From Eisenbergiella tayi (GTDB lineage: Bacteria > Bacillota > Clostridia > Lachnospirales > Lachnospiraceae), in assembly GCF_001881565.1 (NCBI RefSeq), contig NZ_MPDJ01000001.1:776953-840952 (forward strand): a stretch of 64,000 nucleotides of DNA, given 5' to 3'. Position 1 is the first letter of the stretch; every line of letters starts with the position of its first letter. The notes beneath the pieces were generated by a model. That model was given only the letters and a program-made list of their open reading frames with translations, was not told where the DNA came from and searched no databases. The position numbers and the translations under genes are program-made. Shown here in pieces: positions 9,540 through 19,545 of the stretch.

Positions 9540-11057
9540 TTACTTTCTTTTAACACCAACTACTTTGTCCTTTTGATAAAACTGACCTACTACCTGATTC
9601 GTCCACGCATTTGGATCTGCTAATACCTCCATATGCATTAACGGTCCCTGTTCCTGATTAATCTCAGGGAGTTCCACTTCTCTAAGGCTGGGATCCAATA
9701 AAAGAGAGAGTCTTTCTTCCATTTGCAACTTATAATCATCCGCCTGACCACTAACCACGTAATCAATACACTTAAACATCGTCATATCCCGCAAATTACC
9801 TCTGCAAAAAAACACAAAAATAACGCACACAATTATTGATGGTATTGATACTATTCTTCTGAATTTAACCGGTTCCAAATAAAATGCCCTTTTACCTGTT
9901 TTTTCACTTCTTTCTTTCGATTTCCTCCTTCCCCATCCTAAAACATATACAATGTCTGCTGTTACCGTAAGTAAAAACACCTGAAAAATGGTATTGGGAA
10001 CACCTCCCGAAACTTCTGTGCCGGCATATATGACAGGCGCAAACATAGCACAGTAAACACAAAACATTGCCACAACAAATATACAAGGGTAGGGATACTT
10101 AAAATTTAGCGGCTTAGAGATAAGTGATTCCCATACAACTATGACCATAAATAACATGATTATAAAAACTACAGGCTTGTCTTTAATATACTCAATAATT
10201 GTAATAAAGCCCTGTTCGAATGATTTTATAATTGTACTAACTAATTTACTAAATGTTAGCGATAACTCTTCTCCTCCCCGTACAAAATTACCTGGTGCAC
10301 ACATACTAATCCCCAGACCTATCATCTCCACTGCAAGAGGTATCAATAACAAAAAGGACTTTCGCCTTTTTTTTCCATAAACAATGAGCAAGAAACACAA
10401 AATGATTGGAGCAAGTAAAGCTGCCAGGTAATTGGCTCCACCAAGCATAAACATTGAAAACAGAGCCACTAACCATACCTTATACGAATAAGTATCAATA
10501 AACTTAAAAAATGAATAAATTGCTAATACTGCAAAGAAATACGGTATAATATAATGTGCAGTTCCATTATACCAAAATATTGCAGATTTCGTGCTTGGAA
10601 CAAACTGAATCATCATAAGTAGAAGGCAACTATTTATAATACCATATGCAGTTAATGGAAATTCAAGTTTTTTAACTAATATATAAAATAAGAGCAATGA
10701 CGTACTTATAACTGTCAGAAAAATCATGATAATTGGCACTATCCAATACAAGTCAGGTGAAAAAACCTCTGGCTGTAAAGAAAACAAGAAAATGGATGCC
10801 CAAGTTCCCTGCCAGCCATAATAATATTCTCGAACAGTTGCACCTGCTGCTTTTAATACTTCGACAAAAGAGTGGGAATTAAGCCATGCCAAATGTGGCA
10901 ACATTCCATATCCATAATCATCACCTGATGCATGCACATAACGGCACATATATAGTAATGGGATTAAACTCAATATAAAAAATAATATTATTATTAAAGT
11001 AAAAGAAATTTTTATGATACTAAATTTTTTTTGTTTTATTTTATTTTTATAAACCAT
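9540..11057 (-). CDS. Polytopic membrane protein, DUF6056-like, probable GT-C-type glycosyltransferase
   Basis: 505 residues, about eleven hydrophobic segments. The first outer loop has HASGDDYGYG (about residue 42), followed by GWQGTWASIF and SLQPEVF; the central motif is MCAPGNFVRGG. These match the product at 854 closely, so the two are paralogues that may decorate different positions. The start ATG has GAGGG seven bases upstream. It is the first of the run before the GtrB/deacetylase pair. The acceptor, donor and linkage are unknown; catalytic activity is inferred only from topology and the conserved DD. Confidence 0.68.
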   Translation of the reverse strand: MVYKNKIKQKKFSIIKISFTLIIILFFILSLIPLLYMCRYVHASGDDYGYGMLPHLAWLNSHSFVEVLKAAGATVREYYYGWQGTWASIFLFSLQPEVFSPDLYWIVPIIMIFLTVISTSLLLFYILVKKLEFPLTAYGIINSCLLLMMIQFVPSTKSAIFWYNGTAHYIIPYFFAVLAIYSFFKFIDTYSYKVWLVALFSMFMLGGANYLAALLAPIILCFLLIVYGKKRRKSFLLLIPLAVEMIGLGISMCAPGNFVRGGEELSLTFSKLVSTIIKSFEQGFITIIEYIKDKPVVFIIMLFMVIVVWESLISKPLNFKYPYPCIFVVAMFCVYCAMFAPVIYAGTEVSGGVPNTIFQVFLLTVTADIVYVLGWGRRKSKERSEKTGKRAFYLEPVKFRRIVSIPSIIVCVIFVFFCRGNLRDMTMFKCIDYVVSGQADDYKLQMEERLSLLLDPSLREVELPEINQEQGPLMHMEVLADPNAWTNQVVGQFYQKDKVVGVKRK

Positions 11058-11128
11058 TGCGTATCCCTCAAATATTACCTTATGTGTAATCAGTGGTTTC
11101 GTTGTACGATATTAAAATAATAAAATAT

Positions 11129-12775
11129 TTATAAAATAATTTTTAATTTACTTATTATCTTATTTTTATTTATTTTTATAAATATAAACATTATTATGAA
11201 TGTAGATATTAATGAAATAATCATCGCTCCTTTCCAATAAGCAGGTTCTTCAAACTGTATTCTAAAAGTACCATCATATTGGGGCGGAATTTCAACTCTT
11301 ATTCTACCGTTATTTCCCATTTCAACAGAAAGTCTGCCTGATGTTTTTATATCAACTGCTTCATAACCACGATAATATATTAGTGGCACTTCAATAAACG
11401 TTCTTTCACTTAACATATTTAATAAATTAATTGTTATCTTATTGTAGTTTATATTATAATTATGCATTATAACACTTTCGTCACCTAATATAAATGACTT
11501 ATTTATAGCAGCGACATCCGTTTCCACCGGCAAATATTCAACTCCGTAATCTGGTGAATACATTGCACTACCAATACCACCATCCCACATTACCGCAGCT
11601 TCTCCAGAGTATATCCTGACAGCTTCTTTTGTATTTAGAATATCACCCGACATTATTAATCCTTGGTATAATGCTAAGCCTGAAATCACTAATATTAGTC
11701 CCCAAAAAACTTTAGATTTGTAAAATATATTAGCATATTTCACAACATAACATGCAACTAATGTCAAAGTGACTGTAACTATTCCCATAAATCGAAAAGG
11801 AAATTGAAGTGTATTAATAAGAGTTTTTAATACCGGAAATTTAATAAGAAAATCATATGGAAATATATCTGTAGAAAGAAGGATAGCCAATGTACTTATT
11901 GCAATAGCAAATCTAAATGGCATACATAATTTATCATCTTTATCTCTCCTTATTAATCCAATAATAAGCAGAAATAAAATAACGATGAAAGTTATTCCCA
12001 GCCCCATAGGCATTTCTTTTTGCATTCCCATTTCAAAACCATTTAGCCTAGCGCTTCCACCTGGTGTAATAGCAAAGAGCTGGGCCAAAGGTAATCCCAT
12101 ACTTTGTATACCGTTACCTGAAGTAAAAAGTTTTACTTTTAAATTCTCTCTCATATAATCCAAAAATGGAACTATAAAATTTAAGTTAATTGCAATCACT
12201 ACAATTAATACTTTCATTAAATTTTTTAAAACATTTTTATTAAATGTACGTTTCCAGAAAGCTAACAAAACAATTAAAGAAAAAAAAGCTACCATTTCAC
12301 AACTTAACACATGAGATTGTATTACTCCTGTATACCCAATTGCTAAAGGGAACCAAATTATCCTATTATCTTTTGTAGTTTCCGTTGTATATATTTTATA
12401 CAAACCCCATATTATAAGTGGAAAAAAAGCCATAGCAGTATATTCTCCTACTGCTGCTCTAAAATATATATCGGTAAAACGGTATATTGATAGTGTATAT
12501 ACCAAACTCGCCATCATTCCAATAAACTTTGATTTTGATATTTTTGCAAAAGAATAATATGCAATGATAGCTGTTATAAAATTTATCGCAAATATATATG
12601 TCTTATATGAATTCTGTACTGAGATTCCTATAAGTCTTAATATAGCTGGAAAATATAAAAATAAATCACCGTATAAAACAGAAACTGCATAACCATTATT
12701 TTGAAACCATGTGGGTTGAATCCTTACAGGCAATTGTCCAGATAAAATACCATCTTTTAATCCCTCAATTCTCAT
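11129..12775 (-). pseudogene. YfhO/GT-C-like membrane protein, C-terminal part of a frameshifted gene
   Basis: 548 residues from the ATG at 12775 (a TTG lies one codon before). It begins directly at MRIEGLKDGILSG followed by PVRIQP, which in related large membrane proteins is preceded by an acidic GHDxxFHL-type loop. That missing part, GQDCTFHL, is encoded immediately upstream in this same frame, and the gene at 12775-13455 runs into it in another frame. So this is most likely the C-terminal 70% of one ~770-residue protein. About ten membrane helices are followed by a C-terminal outer domain and a last helix. It could still be translated through the TGATG stop-start overlap. Confidence 0.6.
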
Positions 12776-13455
12776 CAAATGAAAAGTGCAATCCTGACCA
12801 ATAAAAAATAATCCGTAAAAATAGGAATAGAGGCAACAATTGCGGCCGTAATCACACCGAACATCACTAATTTATTGCTAATATCTATATTTATCTTTTT
12901 CCTATTTATTATAAATATAAATAATGCATTAATTATCAATAAAGCGCAAACACATTTAAACCAGTACAAACTAGCTGTAGACGCTGATGTAGCTATTTTT
13001 ATATTTTTAACCAATAAATAGTCTCCATCTTCCTCTCCCCACAAATGATTAAATACCCGTAATTTAGTATTGTCATTGTTTACATAAAAATGATATGAAA
13101 TTTTGTTGGAACTCGCGTCCATACGAATATCATCTGAAAAAACACCTTTATATGTGTCTTCCTCTATTTTTATGTTACTGGTATTAAATGAAGTGTTTGT
13201 CTCATATTCGACATCTACAATATATATTCCTTTGTCCAATTCTATTTCAGGAGATATAACAGACACATTATCTCCCGAAAAAGAAGTATCCATATATGCT
13301 CCCTTCTCTTCAACAATTTCATTTTCTCTTGTTATAAATAAATTATCTTGCTTAAATTCATAATTAACAGCTAAAATAGTTCTATAGTTTATGAAGCACA
13401 AAAACAAAAAAAATAAATTTATAAAAAATAAATTTATTTTATAATTTTTTATCAT
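12775..13455 (-). pseudogene. N-terminal part of the frameshifted YfhO/GT-C-like membrane protein
   Basis: 226 residues: an N-terminal helix, an outer beta-rich domain of about 130 residues, two further helices, then the sequence IFTDYFLLVRIALFI and a TGA stop. At a six-T tract (plus strand A6 at 12803-12808) the reading changes; with two T fewer or one more it would read on as DYF-I-GQDCTFHLMRIEG and join the next gene. The conserved Asp and His of the GT-C first loop are exactly what the shift removes. GAGGATT precedes the ATG. A sequencing error or a true slippage switch would look the same. Confidence 0.6.
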
Positions 13456-13506
13456 AATCCTCTTCCTTTATATATCAATCGTCATTATTTGCATTTCTTT
13501 ATGATA

Positions 13507-14271
13507 TCACAATTTCTTAAATATATTTACATTCAAAAATTGCCGTAACACTTTTAATGTCCTTTTTAAACTAACCAAATAAGGTCTGCTTATACCATTT
13601 TCCTTTAACGCTCTACTTGCCTCAAAAAAAGAAATACAATAGGCTTTGATTCCATTACTGCTTGTACCACCATAAAACATATACACCAAAACTTCTGGTA
13701 CATATGCAAGTTTATTTGTGTTATTTTTTAATATTCTTACCATAAATTCATAATCTGCTGCGCATTTATAATCGGTCTTAAATCCTCCATAAACATTAAA
13801 AATTTCCCTATGCAATAGCAATGTAGGATGCGCAGGCATCCACCCTTCTTCAATATTCCCATTTCCCATCTTCCATTGTCTTTTGATCTTTCCATTTTGA
13901 CAATAAAGCAAATCACCGTGCGCTCCAATACAATTTTTATTTTTATTAACCGCTGATACCAGCATTCTAATTACACTGCTACTACTAAATATATCATTAA
14001 AAAAAAGTAAAAGATCTCCGGTAGCAATTTTTAATCCTTTATTCATTGCATCATAAATACCATTATCAGGCTCTGATATCCAATGAATGTTATATTTAAT
14101 TATTTTTTCATACTCCTTTAATCTCTCAATAGTTCCATCCGTAGACCCCCCATCAACAACAACAATTTCTATATTATTATAATCCTGAGTTGTTATACTT
14201 GAATATGTTTGTTCCAAATTTTTTAGGGAATTATATGTTGTGAGTATTATCGATACCTTAGGTTCATACAT
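13507..14271 (-). CDS. GT2 family glycosyltransferase (WcaA/PglI-like)
   Basis: 254 residues of GT-A type: VSIILTTYNSL, VVDGGSTDGT, EPDNGIYDAMNKG, FFNDIF (metal-binding region), and ADYEFMVRI toward the C-terminus. Such enzymes are soluble, inverting and transfer from nucleotide sugars in capsule and exopolysaccharide assembly. I place the start at the ATG at 14271 with AGAGG eight bases upstream; a GTG three codons earlier would leave no room for a binding site. It lies 51 bases upstream of the frameshifted membrane protein. Specificity is unknown. Confidence 0.88.
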   Translation of the reverse strand: MYEPKVSIILTTYNSLKNLEQTYSSITTQDYNNIEIVVVDGGSTDGTIERLKEYEKIIKYNIHWISEPDNGIYDAMNKGLKIATGDLLLFFNDIFSSSSVIRMLVSAVNKNKNCIGAHGDLLYCQNGKIKRQWKMGNGNIEEGWMPAHPTLLLHREIFNVYGGFKTDYKCAADYEFMVRILKNNTNKLAYVPEVLVYMFYGGTSSNGIKAYCISFFEASRALKENGISRPYLVSLKRTLKVLRQFLNVNIFKKL

Positions 14272-14332
14272 TCTTTGCACCTCTTAATATTCAAATTAAT
14301 CTTACATAATTAATTCTGAAGCAATATACCGC

Positions 14333-15595
14333 TTATTTTAACTGCTGCTTTTCTCCATATATAGATTTTAGCGTTCCACAAATCATGGCAAAAATAGGGA
14401 TTAATAATTCTCTCCAGGTCATCCAATAATGCTCATAAGAGTGATTTTTTGTAAATAAGTACCATAAAAAAGGATAGAATGAAATTAAGATATATGGTAA
14501 CATTCTTTTCAATACTAACTTTTTTCCAGAACTTATATACTTATATAATAACCAAAACGCTATGACTATAAAAAGTAAAATAAAAACTTTCTTACCAAAC
14601 ACACTGAAATTTTTTACTAAAACATCTATATACAATATCTTTTCAGTTGCCTCTGCATTTATAAACGAAGAACTTCTTAATTGTAACTGTGCAATTGCAT
14701 TACTGAAAACATTTTCTTGTAAAATCACGGATGACAATCCCCATTTCAGACACCACAACCCCAAATATCCACTTCCCCAGCATATAGAAGCAAAACTTAT
14801 CGTTTTTACTTTATTCTTATGATTTGTAATATACATATACACAATCAAAGGTATTCCTAAGGTAACAAGTGGCCATGTAAGGAAATCAAAAAACGAAGTG
14901 CACATTCCTATTACCAAAAAGTAATAATAATAATAACGAGATATGTACCAATTTTTTTTCAATAATATTATTATAGCCAACATATAAATATAAAAGCAAA
15001 CTGACAAATCAATATTAAACATTGCAGTCATCTGCATCCCAATTATCCATAAAAAAACAAATGGAATTTGCAGTTCGCATACATTTTTACGCTGAAGCAA
15101 CGTAATTACCGCAAAAACTAAAAATAACTGAACTACTATGTTTAGAAATACTATATCATGCAAAGGAAACAAAAATAGAAGAGGCTTGAGAAATATCAGA
15201 TATCCATGCCAGTACCGTTCATAACTGTCGCAGGAGTATTGTTTTCCATTCCATGTATAATCAATATACTTACTACCATGGATATCCGACTTATCATTTA
15301 ACATATATACTCTCATAGTCTGCTGTATAATATTCTCCCCATTTTGTGGCAGCGGCGTTGCCGCAGCCTTGAGCATTAATCCCTGTGTATAATTATCTAA
15401 AGTAGATGCATCATAATCATAGATCATCCTGTACCAATTCTCATCTCTTTCCATTCCTTCAATACCAGATGAAAAATTTGTAAAAATCCTTTCTATCGGA
15501 ATACAATAGACCAGTATGAGTAAGAAGGTACCAATCCCCCCTCCCAATATCATTATAAGAAACATTTTATAAAATATTTTCAATAGTTTTCTCAT
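14333..15595 (-). CDS. Polytopic membrane protein of unknown function
   Basis: About 420 residues with an N-terminal helix, an outer loop of about 90 residues, then some eight helices. I do not recognise the family. The loop is rich in Asp/Tyr (RDENWYRMIYDYDAST) and the second half ends FLWYLFTKNHSYEHYWMTWREL. The general layout resembles GT-C transferases or polymerases, and it lies among them, but no diagnostic motif is visible. The start at 15595 (ATG) with AAGTGAG upstream looks better than the GTG two codons before. A run of tyrosine codons (residues about 220-225) comes from an ATA/ATT repeat tract. Confidence 0.55.
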   Translation of the reverse strand: MRKLLKIFYKMFLIMILGGGIGTFLLILVYCIPIERIFTNFSSGIEGMERDENWYRMIYDYDASTLDNYTQGLMLKAAATPLPQNGENIIQQTMRVYMLNDKSDIHGSKYIDYTWNGKQYSCDSYERYWHGYLIFLKPLLFLFPLHDIVFLNIVVQLFLVFAVITLLQRKNVCELQIPFVFLWIIGMQMTAMFNIDLSVCFYIYMLAIIILLKKNWYISRYYYYYFLVIGMCTSFFDFLTWPLVTLGIPLIVYMYITNHKNKVKTISFASICWGSGYLGLWCLKWGLSSVILQENVFSNAIAQLQLRSSSFINAEATEKILYIDVLVKNFSVFGKKVFILLFIVIAFWLLYKYISSGKKLVLKRMLPYILISFYPFLWYLFTKNHSYEHYWMTWRELLIPIFAMICGTLKSIYGEKQQLK

Positions 15596-15633
15596 TTTCA
15601 CTCACTTTACAATTAAATACATTTATTCTATAC

Positions 15634-17556
15634 CTACCATTTTTCTCTGTTTATTTCATATAACCATAATTCAGAGTTACCTTTACTTATGGCATTCTGT
15701 TTATACACTGACTTATTATATTCAATTTCATCTCCCATTACTTTTGTAGAAATTATGCATTCAGGTATAAAATCCCTCTCTTCATACTGCGCACTTTCGT
15801 TCACCACCATTACATGATTTATAAGTTCTACACTACCATTTAATCTCTGCCAAATAGGATATTCATAAGAATCACCTGACAACACTAAGCCTACTGTTTT
15901 ATAACCTTTTGATATCACAATATTGCATACTTCATCATAATCACTATATATTTCCTGTCTATTATAAAAATAACCCTTGAACCGGCCGTCACTCCCATAC
16001 ATACTTATTTTTGTATGATAGACAGACAATCCAAATAATTCGATACAGCACATAAACAAAATGACAGGAAACAAAAACGCTCTGCCCATCGGCAAGCTGA
16101 AATTTTTCGAAAAATCCTCTGTTTCATATGCAATCATCGGACATAATAAAGCTAAATAAGATATCATATATCTTGAAACATAAGGTTCCCATCTTACCAG
16201 ACAACAAAAAATAATAAAAATCACAGCTACTATCATTGAATATTTTTTTGCATAACTGTTTGTCTGTTTTTTTATTCGAAAAATTCCCCAAATGAAACAC
16301 AGTAGGAATGCAAGCAAAAGTACTGCGTTAACAGCCATATCTGGCTCGTAAGTCTGCGCTTCATGCAAATAAAATGCTCTTCCGTCTTCTGATATACTGG
16401 GGTCATCAATAGGGACACCAAGTAATCCTGCTATTCGATAAACAATAGCCGCAATCCAATAATCACTTTCATACAGATATATGTTGGGTAAATTAAAAGA
16501 TAAATTTTTAATACCATTAACTAAAACATATAGCGGTTTGAAAGTTCCAACTAACTGTCTCTGCCCTGCTATTGGAAGCGTTAGGGCCGAAAATGACTGC
16601 AGATTTCTATAAAACTCTGGCAATAAAAATAAAAACATTGAAGGAATTACCCACAAAAGCAATTTCCCTATTATAATAAGCGAATCTTTTCTTTTGATGC
16701 ATTGAACCAATAATACAACAAGAAGCAAAGCCATGCCAATCAAAACGGACGGCTTTGCCAAGTATCCAAATGCAATACAAATTGCCATAATAACACAATT
16801 TTGAATAGTATTCTTATCGTTATGCAAACAGTCTTCCTGCATTAATTCTGTATAATAGTATAAAAAGATTAATAGCCATAAAGTCGCAAATTGATCAACA
16901 TGAGTGGACAAAGCCTCACCAAATATGCTGGGCGCAGAAAAAAACAGAAAAGCCGCCATATATGCATAACGCCTCCCACATCCTATTTTCCTGCTTATTT
17001 CATAGATTAGCCAAGTATTCATTAAAGTGGAAAAACATTGAAGAAAATTAAATAAATAATCTCTTTTTCCCGATAGTATATACACATGCAAATTCACAAA
17101 TTCCGCAAGTACAGGACTGACAATTTCCCTGATATTGTGTGTACTATAATGAGCAACACTCCTATTTTGCGCCCAATTGGCTATTCTGGATAAATGATAT
17201 GTCATAGAATCCCAATTATATGGAACCGTTTTTAAGGCCAAGTAAAATAATCCTATAAATAGAACTACCCATATCATATTTTTTTTAAATACATTTACTA
17301 TTTGTAAAACAAATACTTTACCTGATTTTAATTTAATGCATTCGAGAATAGCATCTATCAAAAGTAAAATATTTATACTCCCCCAAAAGAATACTAGCGC
17401 CGAAAAAGTCACCTTATTAAATATTGATAAAATCTCCAAAGAAAAGTATGCCAATGCCACCCAAAGAATAATAGCTTTTGAGCAGGCATTAACTAAACAC
17501 TTTTCAGAATTCTTATTATAAAACCAAAAACATAACAGGATAAATGCTATACTCAT
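15634..17556 (-). CDS. GT39-like (ArnT/PMT-type) membrane glycosyltransferase
   Basis: 640 residues with about twelve hydrophobic segments. The outer loop YNWDSMTYHLSRIANW (about residue 125) followed by HNIREIVSPVLAEFVNL matches the pattern of GT39-type membrane enzymes, where the aspartate is catalytic and the donor is a polyprenyl-phosphate sugar. The C-terminal ~100 residues form an outer domain. The ATG at 17556 is chosen because GGGGAGG lies just before it; an ATG 45 bases upstream lacks spacing for its site and overlaps the previous gene. The acceptor is not known. Confidence 0.68.
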   Translation of the reverse strand: MSIAFILLCFWFYNKNSEKCLVNACSKAIILWVALAYFSLEILSIFNKVTFSALVFFWGSINILLLIDAILECIKLKSGKVFVLQIVNVFKKNMIWVVLFIGLFYLALKTVPYNWDSMTYHLSRIANWAQNRSVAHYSTHNIREIVSPVLAEFVNLHVYILSGKRDYLFNFLQCFSTLMNTWLIYEISRKIGCGRRYAYMAAFLFFSAPSIFGEALSTHVDQFATLWLLIFLYYYTELMQEDCLHNDKNTIQNCVIMAICIAFGYLAKPSVLIGMALLLVVLLVQCIKRKDSLIIIGKLLLWVIPSMFLFLLPEFYRNLQSFSALTLPIAGQRQLVGTFKPLYVLVNGIKNLSFNLPNIYLYESDYWIAAIVYRIAGLLGVPIDDPSISEDGRAFYLHEAQTYEPDMAVNAVLLLAFLLCFIWGIFRIKKQTNSYAKKYSMIVAVIFIIFCCLVRWEPYVSRYMISYLALLCPMIAYETEDFSKNFSLPMGRAFLFPVILFMCCIELFGLSVYHTKISMYGSDGRFKGYFYNRQEIYSDYDEVCNIVISKGYKTVGLVLSGDSYEYPIWQRLNGSVELINHVMVVNESAQYEERDFIPECIISTKVMGDEIEYNKSVYKQNAISKGNSELWLYEINREKW

Positions 17557-17582
17557 ATTCCTCCCCTGGCCAGGTAAATATA

Positions 17583-19241
17583 CTATTGTTTTCTTTCCCA
17601 TACCTCAATATTAGAAGTATTTAGATCCACTTTCTTAAATTCATCTGGGATACTTATTGCGCCTTTTTTTATAACAATGACATCATCATTTTCAACTAAA
17701 CTTATTTCATCGGGATTAATCCACTGATAATCCTGCGCTATATAACCATAGAATAACGCATAATTATCCAATTCATCATTTAGATAATATATCTTCCTAT
17801 CCTCTTCACCTAAATAATTTCCTAATAACATAAAATCTTTTTTATTTGCCTTGCCTTCACAAATCATATTGCTATAGTACGGATGCTGCCAAAAGTTAAA
17901 TAGCAATAATATTAACATTGATACACTGGAAATTATACTAAATTTCTGTCTCACTTTCCCCTTTTGTAATAAACCAATCCAAACAATAGAAAAAATCAAA
18001 AAAAGAATTCCAATAATCATCCCCATATATTTGCCCAAAATACGAATTATATTTTCTATCAAAACATTAATATGGCTATCCATAATTGCTGTCGTTCCGC
18101 TGCTTTTTAGCAAAAAATAATAAACTATCATATATACGCCAATTATCAAATAGACAGATATAAAACTTTTTTTACAAAACGCATCGTTCTCTTTATTGGA
18201 AAAAAACAGAATAATAAAAGGAATACCTAATGCAAATAAATACCTGAATAAAAATTTATGCGGATATAATGCCCCTGCTTCCTCAGTCAAAAAAATTGTT
18301 ATTACTATTTCAAGTATTAAAAAAATCAAACATAGTGAAAGATATAGAATAAACTTCTGTTCTGTTTTTCTATACTTGTTGGTATTCTTAAGAACTACGA
18401 ATACTGGAAGAATACCCGTACATAACAAGAAGAAAATTACATAATATATTATTCCATTTATCGCTGCCATGAAAGTTTTAAATGTAATAGGAAATAAAGC
18501 CATTATTTGTTTTGCATAATGATTACTTCCACTATGCATACCATTTAGTAATTCTATAGACAGCATTCCCAACACAATTAGTGTGAATCCCAGAATAGAT
18601 AAAAAAACTATTTTTTTTATTTTATGCTTATTGACCCTACATGCTAAGTAAATTATATATGACGGTAAAAGTATGATCATATTAGTCTTTGTAAAAAATG
18701 CAAGGACTGAAAACACAATAGTTAAAATACTGTATCTATTAATGCAGTCTTCATTATAGTCCATATCTCGATATGCAAAATAAAAACACCAGATAGTAAT
18801 CGGAAAACATAAAACTTCCTGCATAATATACATACTATCTATCATATCCGGAATGAAAAGGACAAATATTGTCATCAATAAAGCGTATTTTTTGTTTTTT
18901 AATATTTTCTCTGACAATAGATAAGCCGGAAATACTGTTGAGCACATTACTATAATTCCAATTGTCCTAACAATAAACATAATATTCTCAGGATCGAATA
19001 AATAATATGCAAAAGAAATTAAGATGGAATACAATACACAATTATAATTAACATAGGAAAATGCTTGCTGAAAATTATGTTGATAATGAAATGACTTGGC
19101 CATTGCCAGATAAAGCTCTTCGTCTACTTTTAAATGCACTGGAACTGACATATTGCTTGCGCACATAACATATACAAGACAGCCAATAATATATATCATA
19201 AATACACCGAAGCCTGTTTTATCAATATTCCTGATTTTCAT
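17583..19241 (-). CDS. GT39-like polytopic membrane glycosyltransferase
   Basis: 552 residues, about twelve hydrophobic segments, with the first outer loop VHLKVDEELYLAMAKSF: an Asp-Glu pair followed by an aromatic, in the GT-C active-site position. The C-terminal ~100 residues are outside the membrane. The start at 19241 has AAAGGGGA five bases upstream; the longer form beginning at 19304 adds only 21 residues without a good site. It is in the same GT-C run as the products at 15634 and 19517. Transfer from a polyprenyl-phosphate sugar is inferred. Confidence 0.62.
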   Translation of the reverse strand: MKIRNIDKTGFGVFMIYIIGCLVYVMCASNMSVPVHLKVDEELYLAMAKSFHYQHNFQQAFSYVNYNCVLYSILISFAYYLFDPENIMFIVRTIGIIVMCSTVFPAYLLSEKILKNKKYALLMTIFVLFIPDMIDSMYIMQEVLCFPITIWCFYFAYRDMDYNEDCINRYSILTIVFSVLAFFTKTNMIILLPSYIIYLACRVNKHKIKKIVFLSILGFTLIVLGMLSIELLNGMHSGSNHYAKQIMALFPITFKTFMAAINGIIYYVIFFLLCTGILPVFVVLKNTNKYRKTEQKFILYLSLCLIFLILEIVITIFLTEEAGALYPHKFLFRYLFALGIPFIILFFSNKENDAFCKKSFISVYLIIGVYMIVYYFLLKSSGTTAIMDSHINVLIENIIRILGKYMGMIIGILFLIFSIVWIGLLQKGKVRQKFSIISSVSMLILLLFNFWQHPYYSNMICEGKANKKDFMLLGNYLGEEDRKIYYLNDELDNYALFYGYIAQDYQWINPDEISLVENDDVIVIKKGAISIPDEFKKVDLNTSNIEVWERKQ

Positions 19242-19308
19242 ATGTTCCCCTTTATAACTTAAGCTCCCGCTACTACTTATAGACATTCCAAATCTTCTGA
19301 GCACGAAT

Positions 19309-19545
19309 TCAATGTTTTATATTCGTCAAAGCGAAGCTTTCTTTAAATTTCAGTATTGAACACCCACAAATTATTAGACATATACAGTATATAGTTTTAC
19401 CTATAGATGTTGCCATTTCTGGCTGTATTGAACATTTAAAAAATCTAAATATTATTTGAACTGCACCTTGTATATAAAAAGCACCTACTAATATAAAAAT
19501 ATTAATTATACATTTATTAATAATCTCTTCTTTTGTCAGTAACAT
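19309..19545 (-). CDS. Small two-helix membrane protein, or detached C-terminus of the GT87-like protein
   Basis: 78 residues, two hydrophobic segments. Its first codons overlap the end of the upstream GT87-like gene by 29 bases in another frame. If one A were removed from the AAAA run (plus strand T4 at 19531-19534), the upstream frame would read AYVTDKEEIINKCIINIF and continue through this protein, giving about 407 residues, the usual length for GT87. There is no clear ribosome-binding site for the ATG at 19545. I favour a frameshifted tail over an independent gene. Confidence 0.5.
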   Translation of the reverse strand: MLLTKEEIINKCIINIFILVGAFYIQGAVQIIFRFFKCSIQPEMATSIGKTIYCICLIICGCSILKFKESFALTNIKH

